Below are positions 63,837 through 64,000 of a stretch of 64,000 nucleotides of DNA, piece after piece (the stretch's first letter is position 1; each line of letters starts with the position of its first letter). Made by a program: the position numbers and the translations under genes. This stretch comes from a virus. A model generated the notes under the pieces. That model was not told where the DNA came from. It saw only the letters and a program-made list of their open reading frames with translations, and made no database searches. The stretch spans positions 1-64,000 of the IMG/VR virus record IMGVR_UViG_3300021136_000003; one strand, 5' to 3'.

Positions 63837-64000
63837 GGATAGATTTACAATGGTCAAAGTGGTGCCTCTTCATAACTACGCACCCGCCGGATTTGCCACA
63901 ATGTGGACAAGTTATCACCTCTTGCTTTCGCCCTCTTAGTTGCGCTGATCGGTTTTCAATAACTTCAGGTCGTTGTTTTCTGCCAGTTACCGTAGCAGTT
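63832..64000 (-). CDS. partial homing endonuclease, C-terminus only
   Basis: The frame enters from the right edge. It ends with a NUMOD3-like stretch (RPEVIENRSAQLRGRK) and the zinc finger CPHCGKSGGCVVMKRHHFDHC. This matches the C-termini of the GIY-YIG genes at 8443 and 48839. Its stop codon lies inside the late motif of the next gene. The nuclease domain must lie beyond 64000. Confidence 0.75.
   Translation of the reverse strand, partial: TATVTGRKQRPEVIENRSAQLRGRKQEVITCPHCGKSGGCVVMKRHHFDHCKSIR

Overview
This window is part of a large double-stranded DNA phage genome of the T4 superfamily (tailed, myovirus-like). The evidence is rIIA/rIIB homologues, a gp43-type DNA polymerase, a gp45-like sliding clamp, an ATP-dependent ligase, a 5'-3' exonuclease/RNase H, a DenV-type pyrimidine-dimer glycosylase and T4-late-type promoter motifs (GATAAATA/TATAAATA). 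There are no rRNA genes, no tRNA I could support and no housekeeping metabolism. Near-consensus sigma70 promoters (TTGACA, 17 bp, TATAAT) and AAGGAG-type ribosome sites point to a Gram-negative host. A lipoprotein with two DUF4148-like repeats hints, weakly, at a betaproteobacterium. Nearly all phage genes run on the minus strand in tight, overlapping operons. Most plus-strand genes are homing endonucleases.

Layout (minus strand unless noted). 0-1.3 kb: three tandem paralogous small genes and two small orphans. 1.3-5.1 kb: a sugar/nucleotide-sugar operon (nucleotidyltransferase, cupin, phosphomannomutase-like HAD, GDPD-like, SGNH-like, unknown/GT-like). 5.1-8.4 kb: rIIB and rIIA with a strong terminator. 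8.4-17.4 kb: a proteostasis region with clpP, clpS, hsp20 and clpX, interspersed with GIY-YIG genes, a SprT-like peptidase and a degenerate metallophosphoesterase. 17.4-23.5 kb: membrane protein, DNA ligase and small genes. 23.5-26.1 kb: a methyltransferase plus putative restriction endonuclease pair. 26-35 kb: many small accessory genes, a GNAT, a lipoprotein and the 5'-3' exonuclease. 35-47.5 kb: epimerase, two glycosyltransferases, QueE, QueD, FolE and DpdA (7-deazaguanine DNA modification), DenV and two cytidylyltransferases. 47.5-53.5 kb: sliding clamp, a DNA polymerase split in two by a plus-strand nuclease gene, and a DsbA-like protein. 54-63.8 kb: large proteins of which several share an N-terminal tag (MRAxEFLxE), resembling the capsid-targeting/prohead-protease site of T4 internal head proteins. 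They carry acetyltransferase, metallopeptidase, kinase-like, ParB-like and amidoligase domains and look like candidate proteins packaged in the head and injected. The last gene is a nucleotidyltransferase-ADP-ribosyltransferase-like fusion.

Three things stand out. (1) The tagged effector-like cassette at 54-63.8 kb. (2) A very high load of homing endonuclease genes (nine apparently intact, one partial, one fossil), four of which share a leader hairpin whose stem sequence changes while pairing is kept. (3) A recurring architecture in which the start codon sits at the predicted transcription start of both sigma70 and late promoters, implying leaderless mRNAs for about a dozen genes. All functional calls are from reading translated motifs; no database search was run.
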